DNA from: Clostridia bacterium
Lineage (GTDB): Bacteria; Bacillota; Clostridia; Oscillospirales; Acutalibacteraceae
DNA: 43,415 nucleotides
Assembly: GCA_017481575.1 (NCBI GenBank)
Contig: JAFUPA010000011.1
Coordinates: forward strand, 1 to 43,415
Direction of reading: 5' to 3'
In this document: positions 31,776 through 40,002 of the stretch, one piece after another
How the letters are laid out: every line of letters starts with the position of its first letter
How positions within the stretch are numbered: the first letter of the stretch is position 1
Notes under the pieces: model-generated
Database searches by the model: none
What the model saw: the letters and a program-made list of their open reading frames with translations, nothing else
What the model was told of the DNA's origin: nothing
Translations under genes and position numbers: made by a program

Positions 31776-32801
31776 TTAAAACTCGTAATTCGGCTTAACG
31801 ATTTTGCCTGTTTCTGCAGACTCAACAATTGCGAGGCAGACCTCAACGGTCTTTGCACCCTCACGTGCGTCTGTGGGAACTTTTTTGTCGTTAAGGATGC
31901 AGTCGGCAAAAACTTCAAATTCCTTAACAGCGTTGTGGTTGTTAACCTCAAGCTCGATTGTCTGCGGCTCCTGTGTGTCACCGTTCTCGTCTGTTGTGAA
32001 GAGTGTCATTGTCGGTGAAGTGTTGTCGCAGATGATTGTACCCTTTGTGCCGTAAATAACTGTGCGCATTGTGTAGTCACGCTTACAGCCTGTGGAAACA
32101 AATACCTTACCTGCAAGGTTTTCGTCAAACTTCATGATTGCAATTGTTGCGTCGTCGTAGTTTACTGTCGGCAAAAGCTTGTGTGTACCGTATGCAAAAA
32201 CCTCTTCAGGGTCGCCTGCAAGCCAACGGAGAAGGTCAACTGCGTGACATCCACCACCGATAACACCGTGACGCTTCGGGTCTGCACGCCAATGAGCAGA
32301 GCCGTCCTTGTTTTCAACAATGTGCATATAGTCGTGAGCGTACTCGGATTCAACAAAATAAAGCTCACCAATCTCGCCTGATTCGATAATCTCCTTTGCC
32401 TTTTCAAAGGAAGGTGTGAAGCGGCAGATCTGACCGACCATAAACTTACAGCCTGACTCGTCTGCAGCTTTTACGATGTCTTCAATATCCTCACGTGTAA
32501 GAGCAAGAGGCTTCTCGCAAAGCACGTGCTTGCCTGCACGAAGAAGCTCACTGCAAACCTGCTTGTGCTGCTGGTCGGGGATAGCGACAGAAACAACATT
32601 TATTTCAGGATTGTTGATAATGTCGTGGTAGTCTGTAACCCACTTTTCCTCGGGGATACCGTACTTTTCGCCTGCCTTGCGGAGTGTTTCGGGGTTAGAG
32701 TCGCAGATTGCGGCGATCTCTGCACCGTAGCTCATAGCACCCTCAAGGTGAGCCATACCGAACATCATACCTATATTACCAACAACTAATTTCTTTTCCA
32801 T
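31776..32801 (-). CDS. Gfo/Idh/MocA family oxidoreductase
   Basis: A 341-residue NAD(P)-dependent dehydrogenase: Rossmann start VGNIGMMFGMAHLEG, then HVLCEKPLAL (about residues 92-101) with the family EKP active-site motif. VIGGGCHAVDLLRW carries the conserved G-x-x-x-D-x-x-H/D block that binds the substrate. The C-terminal domain contains GTKGTIICDN. Probable substrate is a sugar or inositol derivative. The start ATG 32801 follows AAAAGGAGA. It is longer than, and only distantly similar to, the one at 6999-7973. Single-gene unit with its own promoter; convergent with the hypothetical gene. Confidence 0.92.
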   Translation of the reverse strand: MEKKLVVGNIGMMFGMAHLEGAMSYGAEIAAICDSNPETLRKAGEKYGIPEEKWVTDYHDIINNPEINVVSVAIPDQQHKQVCSELLRAGKHVLCEKPLALTREDIEDIVKAADESGCKFMVGQICRFTPSFEKAKEIIESGEIGELYFVESEYAHDYMHIVENKDGSAHWRADPKRHGVIGGGCHAVDLLRWLAGDPEEVFAYGTHKLLPTVNYDDATIAIMKFDENLAGKVFVSTGCKRDYTMRTVIYGTKGTIICDNTSPTMTLFTTDENGDTQEPQTIELEVNNHNAVKEFEVFADCILNDKKVPTDAREGAKTVEVCLAIVESAETGKIVKPNYEF

Positions 32802-32834
32802 TGTTTTATCTCCTTTTCAAAACTCAATACCGCT

Positions 32835-32863
32835 ATTTTACAACAAAAGTGTAGGATAATCAA
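32835..32863 (-). promoter_or_regulatory. Promoter of the oxidoreductase gene
   Basis: Minus-strand -35 TTGATT (32863-32858), 17-bp spacer, -10 TAAAAT (32840-32835), 34 bases before the ATG. Confidence 0.65.
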
Positions 32864-32906
32864 TATCTTATCAAATTTTTACCACCCAAAACATTCGTAT
32901 CTGTAC

Positions 32907-32935
32907 TTGATTTTATTTACGAAATAATGTATATT
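32907..32935 (+). promoter_or_regulatory. Promoter of the membrane protein operon at 32968
   Basis: -35 TTGATT (32907-32912), 17-bp spacer, -10 TATATT (32930-32935). A TATAAT nearer the gene lacks a suitably spaced -35 box. Confidence 0.55.
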
Positions 32936-32967
32936 GATTATATATGTATAATGAGGTATTATAGGCG

Positions 32968-33612
32968 ATGAAAAAAACTTTCAACAAAATTCCCGTTTTG
33001 CCTGCTTCACACCAGATTATCTGGTGGGTGTGCCGAGGTCTGATTTTCGCTTGGGGCGTTGTGATGCTCTTTTCGGGCTACACGACCGAATTCCTTGAAG
33101 CGGTTTTCGGAATAATCTTCACACATCTTTGGGACTTGTTCCAATGGCTCGGCGGCAAAACTTTTATAACTCAGGTGCCGTACCGTCTGCAAACGATGCT
33201 CAATGTGCTGTTGTGCTTTGCAATCGTCGTCGGAACGACAATCAACAAGTTCACAACGCTTGACATTATTGATATCCCAGAGCATTTTATGTCGGGCTAT
33301 ATCGCAACGGCAGGCAGCTACGAGCTGGCGATTATCATTCAGCAAAAGCGACCGAAGGACAAGGTTTTGAGTCCTGCGTTGGCGGCGATGTTTGCGCTCG
33401 CCTTCGGCGTGATGCTTCTTGTCGGCTGGGAGTTTTATGAATTCACAATGGACAGGCTCTACGGACTTAATCTCCAGCGTACTGCATTTGACACAGAAGC
33501 AGGTCTTATCGACACAATGGTTGACCTGATTGTCGGTGCGTGCGGTTCAATTCTTTCAATGTTTGTAACGGCATTCAGCAAAAACAAGAAGGGAAAGAAA
33601 AATAATGAGTAA
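32968..33612 (+). CDS. Polytopic membrane protein (YjdF/DUF2238-like)
   Basis: A 214-residue membrane protein with about five or six hydrophobic helices. The sequence DIPEHFMSGYIATAG followed by GWEFYEFTMDRLYGLNLQR and GLIDTMVDLIVGACGS matches the pattern of YjdF/DUF2238-type membrane proteins (conserved H, E, E and D in membrane segments). Function of that family is not settled. Basic tail SKNKKGKKNNE faces the cytoplasm. The last eight bases overlap the start of a 31-residue hydrophobic peptide gene. Confidence 0.75.
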   Translation: MKKTFNKIPVLPASHQIIWWVCRGLIFAWGVVMLFSGYTTEFLEAVFGIIFTHLWDLFQWLGGKTFITQVPYRLQTMLNVLLCFAIVVGTTINKFTTLDIIDIPEHFMSGYIATAGSYELAIIIQQKRPKDKVLSPALAAMFALAFGVMLLVGWEFYEFTMDRLYGLNLQRTAFDTEAGLIDTMVDLIVGACGSILSMFVTAFSKNKKGKKNNE

Positions 33613-33700
33613 CAAAACAGTAAGAATAATTGCCCTCGTTCTGGCAGGAATAATTGCACTCGGCTCACTCTTCGGTGCAATTACTGCATTGTTGGCATAA
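33605..33700 (+). CDS. 31-residue hydrophobic membrane peptide (Prli42-like)
   Basis: A very small ORF: start MSNKTVRIIALVLAGIIALG, then a hydrophobic end closing in ITALLA. It has a short basic cytoplasmic start and one membrane helix, with no other domain. It overlaps the preceding stop by ATGAGTAA, a coupling also seen in the surface locus. Size and layout recall Prli42, the membrane anchor of the stressosome in Listeria and relatives, but the similarity is general (basic start plus helix), so this is a tentative match. No RsbR/RsbS/RsbT gene is in the window. Confidence 0.6.
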   Translation: MSNKTVRIIALVLAGIIALGSLFGAITALLA

Positions 33701-33733
33701 AAAGAGATTATAAAATGAAAGCAGGTGAGTAGT

Positions 33734-35650
33734 TTGATAAAAAGTAAAAGAATAATATCGTTAATGCTTGCAATTGTTTTGTTTGCAGGTATGGTTGTTT
33801 CTTCCTACGCTTACAACGACAACTACCCGAACACTCACCGAAACACGGGTCAGCATATCGCAGACCTCATTGCTGTTGCAAGAACGCAGATGGGTTACAA
33901 GGAGCTTAACACCTCAACGGGTTACCCGATTGCACCCAACGCAAGCGCAGGCTATACAAAATACGGCGCATCCTTCGGTGACCCGACGGGTGAGTGGTGC
34001 GCATACTTCGTTTCGTGGTGTGCATCGCAGGCAGGTATTCCGTCTTCGGTTGTGCCACGTCTGGGTAACTGCGCCGCAACTGTTAAGTGGTATAAAAAGC
34101 ATTCCGTTTTCTACGAAGGCTCTTCGGGCTACACTCCGAAGGCAGGCGACATAATTTTCTTCAACTGGGCAGGCGGCTCAACGGCAAAGCATATCGGTAT
34201 TGTTACAGGTGTTTCGGGCAATAACGTTTACACAATCGAGGGAAACACAGGCAGCGACAGAGGCTATATGTGCTGTGCAAGAACACGAAGCCGCACGGCA
34301 GGTTACATAGTCGGCTACGGTGTTCCTGCTTATAACGATGCAAAAACCTATGTCGGCTCGCACTCGTTTGCAAACTCTGTTTCGGGCAGCAGTGCATCTT
34401 TCTCCGATTCAATCAAATATACAACGTCAAAGCTTGCGGTCATAACCACAACCGCAACGGACATCACATCAACAAATGCAGTTCTTCACGGCTCGGTTTC
34501 AAACGGCGGCAGACTCTTTGTTTCAACAGCAGGCTTCTTCTTCGGTACAGACAAGGTTCAGCTTGCAAAGTACCCCGTTGTTACGGCAACCAGCAAGCCC
34601 GAGTTTGAAATCGCAATGGACGTTACCGAAAAGGTCGGTGCGCTCACTCCGAACACGACTTATTATTACCGCACCTACGCTTGCATTGACGGCAGAGATT
34701 ACCTCGGTCCGATGTATGCCGTTGTTACGGTCAACGATATTCCGCAAAAGCTGGTTTTAAGCGAAACCTCTGTTCACGTCGGTGTCGGACAGACTGCCGA
34801 AATTATGTGGGCACAGCTTCCTGTCGGCTCAACGGATAAAGGTGTAACGTGGACTTCTTCTGACGAAAGCATCGCAACGGTCACAAATGACGGTGTTGTC
34901 AAGGGTGTCGGCTACGGCAAGGTAACACTTAACGCAAAAACAAATTACGGAGTTGCAGATGCACAATGCACGGCTACGGTGCTTATTCCTATGCCGTACA
35001 ATATGCGGCTTGTTAACGAAAGCTGTGAGAGTATCACGGTAAAATGGGATGCGGTTGAAGGAGCGACGGGTTATGTGCTTTACCGGACGGAATATTCAGG
35101 CGTCGAGCCTGTCGAGTACGCTCACATCAGCGCCGACAAAACGGAGTTTGTAGACGAAAATATAACTCCCGGCAAAAGATACTATTACAGTATGATGACC
35201 CTTGCTGAGGTGGTTGACTACAACAGTGACCCCACTCCCGTGATTTACACAACAGCAAGACTTAAAAGTCCCGAAAAGGTCTCGGCAAACAATGTCGGTG
35301 CGTTGTTGGGTGTCAGCTGGACTGCGGTTGACGAGGCAAAGGGATATATCGTTTACCGTTCAACGAGTGAGGACGGACTTTACACCATTGTGGGTGAGGT
35401 AAGCACCGAAAGCTTTGTTGACCACAACGTGCTTGCAGGCAAGACGTACTACTACAAAATCGTTGCGCAGAACGGCGACCAAAAGACGGTGAGCGACTAC
35501 TCACAGACGGTATCTGTTAAGGCAAAACTTAACGAGAATATTGACCTTGAAAAGGATTCATCGATTTTGCCGTCACAAAAGCCTGTGCCGAAAAAGTCAA
35601 ACGAGGCAGAAATTTCCCGCACACATCTGGGCGGCACGGTTATATTTTAA
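33734..35650 (+). CDS. Secreted CHAP-domain protein with Ig-like and Fn3 domains
   Basis: About 638 residues: signal peptide (IISLMLAIVLFAGMVVSSYA), then a CHAP cysteine amidase/endopeptidase domain (about 40-190) with the nucleophile Cys in GEWCAYFVSWCA and the histidine in AKHIGIVTG. A beta domain follows (about 220-330, VLHGSVSNGGRLFVSTAGFFFG), then a Big_2 Ig-like domain (about 340-415, TWTSSDESIATVTNDGVVKG) and two Fn3 domains (about 420-500 and 510-595). CHAP enzymes cut peptidoglycan cross-bridges or amide bonds, so it is likely a cell-wall hydrolase held on the wall by its Ig and Fn3 parts. I prefer the TTG start at 33734 (five bases after AGGTGA); a GTG at 33725 overlaps that site. 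No sorting motif. Confidence 0.85.
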   Translation: MIKSKRIISLMLAIVLFAGMVVSSYAYNDNYPNTHRNTGQHIADLIAVARTQMGYKELNTSTGYPIAPNASAGYTKYGASFGDPTGEWCAYFVSWCASQAGIPSSVVPRLGNCAATVKWYKKHSVFYEGSSGYTPKAGDIIFFNWAGGSTAKHIGIVTGVSGNNVYTIEGNTGSDRGYMCCARTRSRTAGYIVGYGVPAYNDAKTYVGSHSFANSVSGSSASFSDSIKYTTSKLAVITTTATDITSTNAVLHGSVSNGGRLFVSTAGFFFGTDKVQLAKYPVVTATSKPEFEIAMDVTEKVGALTPNTTYYYRTYACIDGRDYLGPMYAVVTVNDIPQKLVLSETSVHVGVGQTAEIMWAQLPVGSTDKGVTWTSSDESIATVTNDGVVKGVGYGKVTLNAKTNYGVADAQCTATVLIPMPYNMRLVNESCESITVKWDAVEGATGYVLYRTEYSGVEPVEYAHISADKTEFVDENITPGKRYYYSMMTLAEVVDYNSDPTPVIYTTARLKSPEKVSANNVGALLGVSWTAVDEAKGYIVYRSTSEDGLYTIVGEVSTESFVDHNVLAGKTYYYKIVAQNGDQKTVSDYSQTVSVKAKLNENIDLEKDSSILPSQKPVPKKSNEAEISRTHLGGTVIF

Positions 35651-35654
35651 ATGT

Positions 35655-35688
35655 AAGGACACAAGTGAAAACGCTTGTGTCCTTTTCA
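35655..35688 (+). terminator. Terminator-like hairpin before bioY
   Basis: AAGGACACAAG and CTTGTGTCCTT form an 11-bp stem with an 8-base loop, followed by only two further Ts. The bioY start lies 13 bases on, so it may act as a weak terminator or leader hairpin. Confidence 0.6.
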
Positions 35689-35696
35689 GGTGAATT

Positions 35697-36221
35697 ATGA
35701 AAAAATCAAAAACAAAAGATATAATAATTGTTTCACTTGCGGCGGCGCTCATCTGTGTCTGCTCGTGGGTTCAGGTGCCCTCAGCGGTTCCGTTCACCCT
35801 GCAGACCTTTGCGGTGTTTTTTGTGTCGGCTGTCCTCGGTGCAAAAAAGGGAGTTGCGGCAACGCTTGTTTATATCCTGCTCGGGGCTGTGGGACTTCCT
35901 GTTTTTTCGGGATTTCAGGGCGGTGTTGGTGCGCTTCTGGGCAGTACGGGCGGCTACATTTTTGGATTTGTTCTTTCGGCGGCAGTTGTCGGTTTTTCCT
36001 GCGACAGATTCGGAAGAAAATTTTTGCCGAGCGTGCTTTATTCCGCCGTTGCAATTTTAACCTGTTACACATTCGGCACGCTTTGGTTTGCGTTTTTGTA
36101 CGGTGACGGAAATATCCTCGGAGCGTTTACCGTGTGTGTTTTACCGTTTATTGTACCGGATATTATAAAAATAACACTTGCGCTCACCGTGGCAAAAAGG
36201 GTTGCACCTATAATAAACTGA
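35697..36221 (+). CDS. bioY: Biotin transporter substrate-binding subunit BioY
   Basis: A 174-residue membrane protein with six helices, the S component of an energy-coupling-factor biotin transporter. Family marks are VQVPSAVPFTLQTFAVF in the first part, AAVLGAKKGVAATLVYILLGAVGLPVFSGFQGG in outline, and GSTGGYIFGF. BioY may work alone at low rate or with the shared ECF module (EcfA/A'/T), which is not in this window. The gene is complete. RBS AGGTGA; a strong terminator follows. Often controlled by BirA; no clear BirA operator is seen here. Confidence 0.95.
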   Translation: MKKSKTKDIIIVSLAAALICVCSWVQVPSAVPFTLQTFAVFFVSAVLGAKKGVAATLVYILLGAVGLPVFSGFQGGVGALLGSTGGYIFGFVLSAAVVGFSCDRFGRKFLPSVLYSAVAILTCYTFGTLWFAFLYGDGNILGAFTVCVLPFIVPDIIKITLALTVAKRVAPIIN

Positions 36222-36222
36222 A

Positions 36223-36260
36223 ACAGCAGAAAAGCAAATCGCTTTTCTGCTGTAGTTTTT
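36223..36260 (+). terminator. Rho-independent terminator of bioY
   Basis: ACAGCAGAAAAGC (36223-36235) pairs perfectly with GCTTTTCTGCTGT (36241-36253) around AAATC, followed by AGTTTTTG. A 13-bp stem. Confidence 0.88.
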
Positions 36261-36268
36261 GTTTAGCT

Positions 36269-37351
36269 TTAAAATTCAGTATCAGTAATTCTTTCAACAA
36301 TAAGTGTTTCGGTGTCGAAGTCTGTCGAATTTTCGTGAAGTACGATAAGCCGACCGCCTCTTTCTTTGCCGTATGTATGGTAGCCTGCACCGATTGTCTG
36401 GATAAGCTTTATTCCGTCAAGCTCGGCAACAAAGGTGTTAACGTGGTCGTGGCCGAAGAATGCCGCAACAATGTCACCTGTCTTTTTCCAGCTTTCAAAT
36501 TGCGAACGGTCATCTTCGGGCGGGCAGGGTGATTCACGCACAAGACCTTCAAGGATTGAGCCCTCTTTTGGCAGGAGACCCTTGCCGTTATGCTCGACCG
36601 AACCGGGAGTGCCTTTTTCTACCACATCAAAAAGGTCAAATTCCTGGTTTACGGCAATATGCTGGAAAAGAATTGATGGGACAGGCTTGCCTCCGTTTTC
36701 CTGCTTTAGCTTTTCAGCCTTTCTTTCGTACCACGCAATCTGGTCGGGGTGAACCGTGTCGTAACCGCCGTGGGGGATTTCAAAGTGATTTTCGTCACGC
36801 ATATAATCGTTTGAGTCTATACACCAGACGTTCCACGCAATCTTTTCACCGTCGGACGACATTATCGGCAGACTGCAGTTGCCGCAACCGTGCACATCTT
36901 CTTCGTTATAACAGCCACGGAAGTTTTCGTATTCCGCATAGAGGCTGATGTGGTTTTCACGGCGAAGGAACGGGCGGATTTCTTCGTCCTCGGAGTCATG
37001 GTTACCGAAAACGACAGCGAGCGGAATGTTTCTCTTGCGAACAGGCTCGGTGATTTTCTTAATCGTTTCCACCATATAGTCGTATGTATATTCTTCCCAA
37101 TATCCGCTGATATTGTCGCCGCCGAAAACAACAAGGTCGGGTTGTGTGCGCTCAACGCATTGTTCAATTACGTTTACCGTCTCTTGGGATTTGTTTACAG
37201 GAATTTCGTGATTTTCGTCATCGTCCATCTCGGGCGAAACCTCGTGAATGTCTGAAAGATGCAAAATTCTGAAAGTGCCGTCGTCTCTGAAACGCAAGGG
37301 CTTCTGACGGTCACGCAAATGCTGTAATGATGTGGGATAACCTGTTGCCAT
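36269..37351 (-). CDS. Metallophosphoesterase (calcineurin-like)
   Basis: A 360-residue phosphoesterase of the purple-acid-phosphatase-like group. All metal-binding motifs are visible: LHLSDIHE (D-x-H), VFGGDNISG (GDN), VFGNHDSE (GNHD), ILFQHIAVNQE (H) and FFGHDHVNTF (GHDH). There is no signal peptide, so it is cytoplasmic. It probably hydrolyses phosphate esters or a nucleotide; substrate unknown. The start ATG 37351 is preceded by GGAGA. Single-gene unit, convergent with bioY. Confidence 0.92.
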   Translation of the reverse strand: MATGYPTSLQHLRDRQKPLRFRDDGTFRILHLSDIHEVSPEMDDDENHEIPVNKSQETVNVIEQCVERTQPDLVVFGGDNISGYWEEYTYDYMVETIKKITEPVRKRNIPLAVVFGNHDSEDEEIRPFLRRENHISLYAEYENFRGCYNEEDVHGCGNCSLPIMSSDGEKIAWNVWCIDSNDYMRDENHFEIPHGGYDTVHPDQIAWYERKAEKLKQENGGKPVPSILFQHIAVNQEFDLFDVVEKGTPGSVEHNGKGLLPKEGSILEGLVRESPCPPEDDRSQFESWKKTGDIVAAFFGHDHVNTFVAELDGIKLIQTIGAGYHTYGKERGGRLIVLHENSTDFDTETLIVERITDTEF

Positions 37352-37415
37352 AGTAACATCTCCTAAAAGTTTATATTTGAATTTTACTCCCGCACCCTTT
37401 CTTCGTCAAGAAGAT

Positions 37416-37440
37416 ATATGTATATTTTATTAAATTTATT
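37416..37440. repeat. Direct repeat, left copy, before the restriction-modification cassette
   Basis: A 25-bp sequence (beginning ATATGTATATTTTATTAAAT) is repeated exactly at 39908-39932. With three more matching bases after a single mismatch, 28 of 29 are identical. The two copies stand on either side of the three-gene cassette, 2.49 kb apart. Confidence 0.85.
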
Positions 37441-37460
37441 ATTTAACGAACAAAATAGTC

Positions 37461-37489
37461 TTGCTATTGTTCCAAGTTTGGAATATAAT
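37461..37489 (+). promoter_or_regulatory. Promoter of the restriction-modification cassette with overlapping operator
   Basis: -35 TTGCTA (37461-37466), 17-bp spacer, -10 TATAAT (37484-37489). TTCCAA-GT-TTGGAA (37470-37483) is a perfect 6-bp inverted repeat filling the spacer and touching the -10 box. A protein bound there would block the promoter. The methylase encoded next has a helix-turn-helix start, so autoregulation is plausible. Confidence 0.75.
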
Positions 37490-37518
37490 GTTTTCAAGAA
37501 TGCTAGGGGGGTTACAAA

Positions 37519-38583
37519 ATGATTGCTTTTATGACTGCAAATGAAGCGGCAGAAAAATGGAACATATCTCGCAGACGGGTGCTTACGCTTTGCCGTGAGA
37601 ATCGAATCGAAAATGTGGCTATGCTTGGCAATATGTGGATCATTCCAATTGATGCAACAAAACCCGAAGATGCACGAACATTGAGATATACAAAAACAGA
37701 AGAAGATGTAAAGCCGTTTTTGAAATGGGCAGGTGGCAAGGGTCAGCTTCTGAAAGAAATACAGAAATACTATCCTTTTGGAGATTCAAATTTTACAAAA
37801 TATGCAGAGCCACTTGTCGGTGGTGGAGCGGTTTTGTTTGATATTTTGAATAAATACGATTTAAAAGAAGTTTATATCAGCGACACAAATGCTGAGTTGA
37901 TGAATACTTATAAGGTTATTCGAGATGATGTTGAAAAATTAATAAAAAAACTTAATATCCTGCAGGAAGAGTTTATACCGCTTGATGAAGAGCATAGAAA
38001 AGAATATTATTACGAAAAAAGAGAACGTTTTAATTATCTTAAAAGCACAAACAACTTTGACGTTGAGCAAGCGGCTTTGATGATTTTTCTTAACAAAACC
38101 TGTTTTAACGGACTTTATAGGGTAAACAAAAAAGGACAGTTTAATGTTCCAATGGGAGCTTATAAAAATCCATTAATCTGTAATGAAAAAAATCTGAAAG
38201 CGGTGTCAGATAAGCTGCAATTTGTTTCAATTGTTTGCGGAGATTATAAAAAGTCTGCAGATTTTATTGATGAGCATACTTTTGTATATTTTGATCCGCC
38301 ATACAGACCGTTAAATCAAACTTCGGGTTTTACGTCTTACACAGAAGATGATTTTTCAGATGAAGATCAAAAGGAGCTGGCAAAATTTGTTGATGAAATG
38401 GATAAAAAAGGAGCAAGAATTGTAGTGAGCAATTCTGATCCTAAAAATGCAAATGAAGATGATGATTTTTTTGACAGTATCTATTCTTCACATACCATTT
38501 CTAGAGTGAATGCATCCAGAATGATTAACAGTAACAGCAAAAACAGAGGAAAAATAACAGAGCTTTTGATTTCTAATTTTTAA
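37519..38583 (+). CDS. Dam-type adenine-N6 DNA methyltransferase with N-terminal helix-turn-helix
   Basis: A 354-residue protein. Residues 1-55 (MTANEAAEKWNISRRRVLTLCRENR...GNMWIIP) form an excisionase/MerR-like helix-turn-helix. Residues 64-354 form a D12-class adenine methylase: FLKWAGGKGQLL (motif I), an EPLVGGGAVLFDI block, and FVYFDPPYRP (motif IV, DPPY) followed by QTSGFTSYTEDDF. This is close to DpnM/Dam, which methylate adenine in GATC; specificity here is inferred only. The start ATG 37519 follows AGGGGGG. It leads a three-gene cassette. AT content is higher than the surrounding genes, in keeping with transfer. Confidence 0.92.
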   Translation: MIAFMTANEAAEKWNISRRRVLTLCRENRIENVAMLGNMWIIPIDATKPEDARTLRYTKTEEDVKPFLKWAGGKGQLLKEIQKYYPFGDSNFTKYAEPLVGGGAVLFDILNKYDLKEVYISDTNAELMNTYKVIRDDVEKLIKKLNILQEEFIPLDEEHRKEYYYEKRERFNYLKSTNNFDVEQAALMIFLNKTCFNGLYRVNKKGQFNVPMGAYKNPLICNEKNLKAVSDKLQFVSIVCGDYKKSADFIDEHTFVYFDPPYRPLNQTSGFTSYTEDDFSDEDQKELAKFVDEMDKKGARIVVSNSDPKNANEDDDFFDSIYSSHTISRVNASRMINSNSKNRGKITELLISNF

Positions 38584-38595
38584 GGAGTGGATTTG

Positions 38596-39132
38596 ATGAT
38601 TAAAAACGGTAAAGGCGGAGGGAACACCAAAACAGGATTAGTTTTTGAAGGAAAAACAGATTTAGCAACTTTTTTATCAAGTCAAAACGGATACTCTGTG
38701 ATTGATGGAAGAGTCTACTATAACAATGAAAAAGTTGCCAGAATATTTAAAAAGCATGGATTCTACAAGTTTTTAAAAGAACTTGGAATAGACTGGGAGA
38801 AGATAATTTCAAAGAGATTATTTCCCGATGATAGTATTTATGTTATAGTCAATAACACGCTTTTTATTATTGAGTGTAAATTTCAACAAGTTGCAGGCTC
38901 AGTAGATGAAAAATTACAGACTTGTGATTTTAAAAAGAAACAATATCAAAAATTAATGGCACAGGCAAATATAGAGGTGGAGTACATATACCTGTTGTGC
39001 GATTGGTTTAAAGATCCTAAATACAAAGATGTATTAGATTATATTATAAGTGTTAGGTGTCAATATTATTTTGAGTATATACCGTTGGCAAAATTAGGGT
39101 TACCGGTACCGCCCAGTGAAGAGGATATATAA
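38596..39132 (+). CDS. Putative restriction endonuclease (PD-(D/E)XK family)
   Basis: A 178-residue protein with the start MIKNGKGGGNTKTGLVFEGK (a conserved start of a PD-(D/E)XK nuclease family seen beside methylases). The catalytic pattern is FPDD (about 86-89) followed by FIIECKFQQ (about 100-108), i.e. D...E-x-K, with lysine-rich QTCDFKKKQYQKL after it. It lies between two methylase genes as expected for a type II enzyme of the DpnII-type gene order, although it is not similar to DpnII itself. I chose ATG 38596, with AAGGAG eight bases upstream; a GTG at 38587 overlaps that site. Cleavage specificity unknown. Its stop abuts the next start. Confidence 0.78.
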   Translation: MIKNGKGGGNTKTGLVFEGKTDLATFLSSQNGYSVIDGRVYYNNEKVARIFKKHGFYKFLKELGIDWEKIISKRLFPDDSIYVIVNNTLFIIECKFQQVAGSVDEKLQTCDFKKKQYQKLMAQANIEVEYIYLLCDWFKDPKYKDVLDYIISVRCQYYFEYIPLAKLGLPVPPSEEDI

Positions 39133-39879
39133 ATGGCAAAATCGATTAAGAAGTGGGAGCCTGATGATTTTGAATTGGAAATGACTACACATTGGTCTTT
39201 TCCAAAACGTGGAGATTGGGCGACACATGATGCTAAATGGCGTGGCAATTGGTCACCTTATATTCCGAGAAACATAATTCTGCGATACTCTCAAGAGGGA
39301 GAGTTGATTCTTGATCAATTTGCAGGCGGTGGAACAACTCTTGTTGAAGCCAAACTTTTGAACAGAGATGTTATCGGTGTTGATGTGAATGAAGTTGCTC
39401 TTGAACGATGCAGAGAAAAAACAGATTTTGATTATGAATCAGCAAAAGGCAATGTGTTTATAAAAAAGGGAGATGCTAGAAAACTTCATTTTATTCCAAA
39501 CGAGAGTATTGATTTGATTTGTACGCACCCTCCGTATGCCGACATCATTCATTACAGTGAGGATATTGTTGAGGATTTATCTTTATTAAAGGTCAAGGAC
39601 TTTCTTGAGGAAATGAAAAAAGTAGCTTCAGAAAGCTATCGTGTTTTAAAAAAAGATAAATTTTGTGCTGTTCTTATGGGTGACACTCGCCAAAAAGGAC
39701 ATATGATACCGATGTCTTTTGAAGTTATGAGAATTTTTGAAGATGCAGGTTTTAAACTCAAAGAATTGATTATAAAGGAACAGCATAATTGCAAAGCAAC
39801 TGGTTATTGGAAAACAAACAGTGTGAAATATAATTTTTTGTTAATTGCTCACGAATATCTTTTTGTCTTTAAAAAATAA
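39133..39879 (+). CDS. Second DNA methyltransferase (N4/N6 type) of the cassette
   Basis: A 248-residue DNA methyltransferase: motif I ILDQFAGGGTTLVEAK (about 57-72), motif IV ICTHPPYADIIHYS (about 130-143; HPPY replaces the usual DPPY/NPPY/SPPY), and a ready D-V-N motif II (GVDVNEVALERC). Its start HWSFPKRGDW is like the N-terminal block of N4/N6 methylases. Type II cassettes with two methylases occur in DpnII-like systems, where the second modifies single strands or the other strand. The ATG is directly after the nuclease stop, and a GAGG lies upstream. A mate for the Dam-type enzyme or a second specificity are both possible. Confidence 0.85.
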   Translation: MAKSIKKWEPDDFELEMTTHWSFPKRGDWATHDAKWRGNWSPYIPRNIILRYSQEGELILDQFAGGGTTLVEAKLLNRDVIGVDVNEVALERCREKTDFDYESAKGNVFIKKGDARKLHFIPNESIDLICTHPPYADIIHYSEDIVEDLSLLKVKDFLEEMKKVASESYRVLKKDKFCAVLMGDTRQKGHMIPMSFEVMRIFEDAGFKLKELIIKEQHNCKATGYWKTNSVKYNFLLIAHEYLFVFKK

Positions 39880-39907
39880 TTGTAAGTTGACAAACAAATT
39901 CGTTGTA

Positions 39908-39932
39908 ATATGTATATTTTATTAAATTTATT
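39908..39932. repeat. Direct repeat, right copy, after the restriction-modification cassette
   Basis: Second copy of the 25-bp direct repeat at 37416-37440. It lies 28 bases after the stop of the second methylase and about 10 bases before the promoter of the next gene. Confidence 0.85.
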
Positions 39933-39939
39933 GTTTGCA

Positions 39940-39968
39940 TTGAAATTTGTTTTATTTAGTGTTATTAT
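39940..39968 (+). promoter_or_regulatory. Promoter of the zinc-ribbon/TPR operon
   Basis: -35 TTGAAA (39940-39945), 17-bp spacer, -10 TATTAT (39963-39968), 34 bases before the TTG start. The AT-rich direct repeat just upstream could serve as an UP-like element. Confidence 0.65.
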
Positions 39969-40002
39969 TATCTTTGTATAAAAACAAAAAGGAGGAGTTC
40001 CT

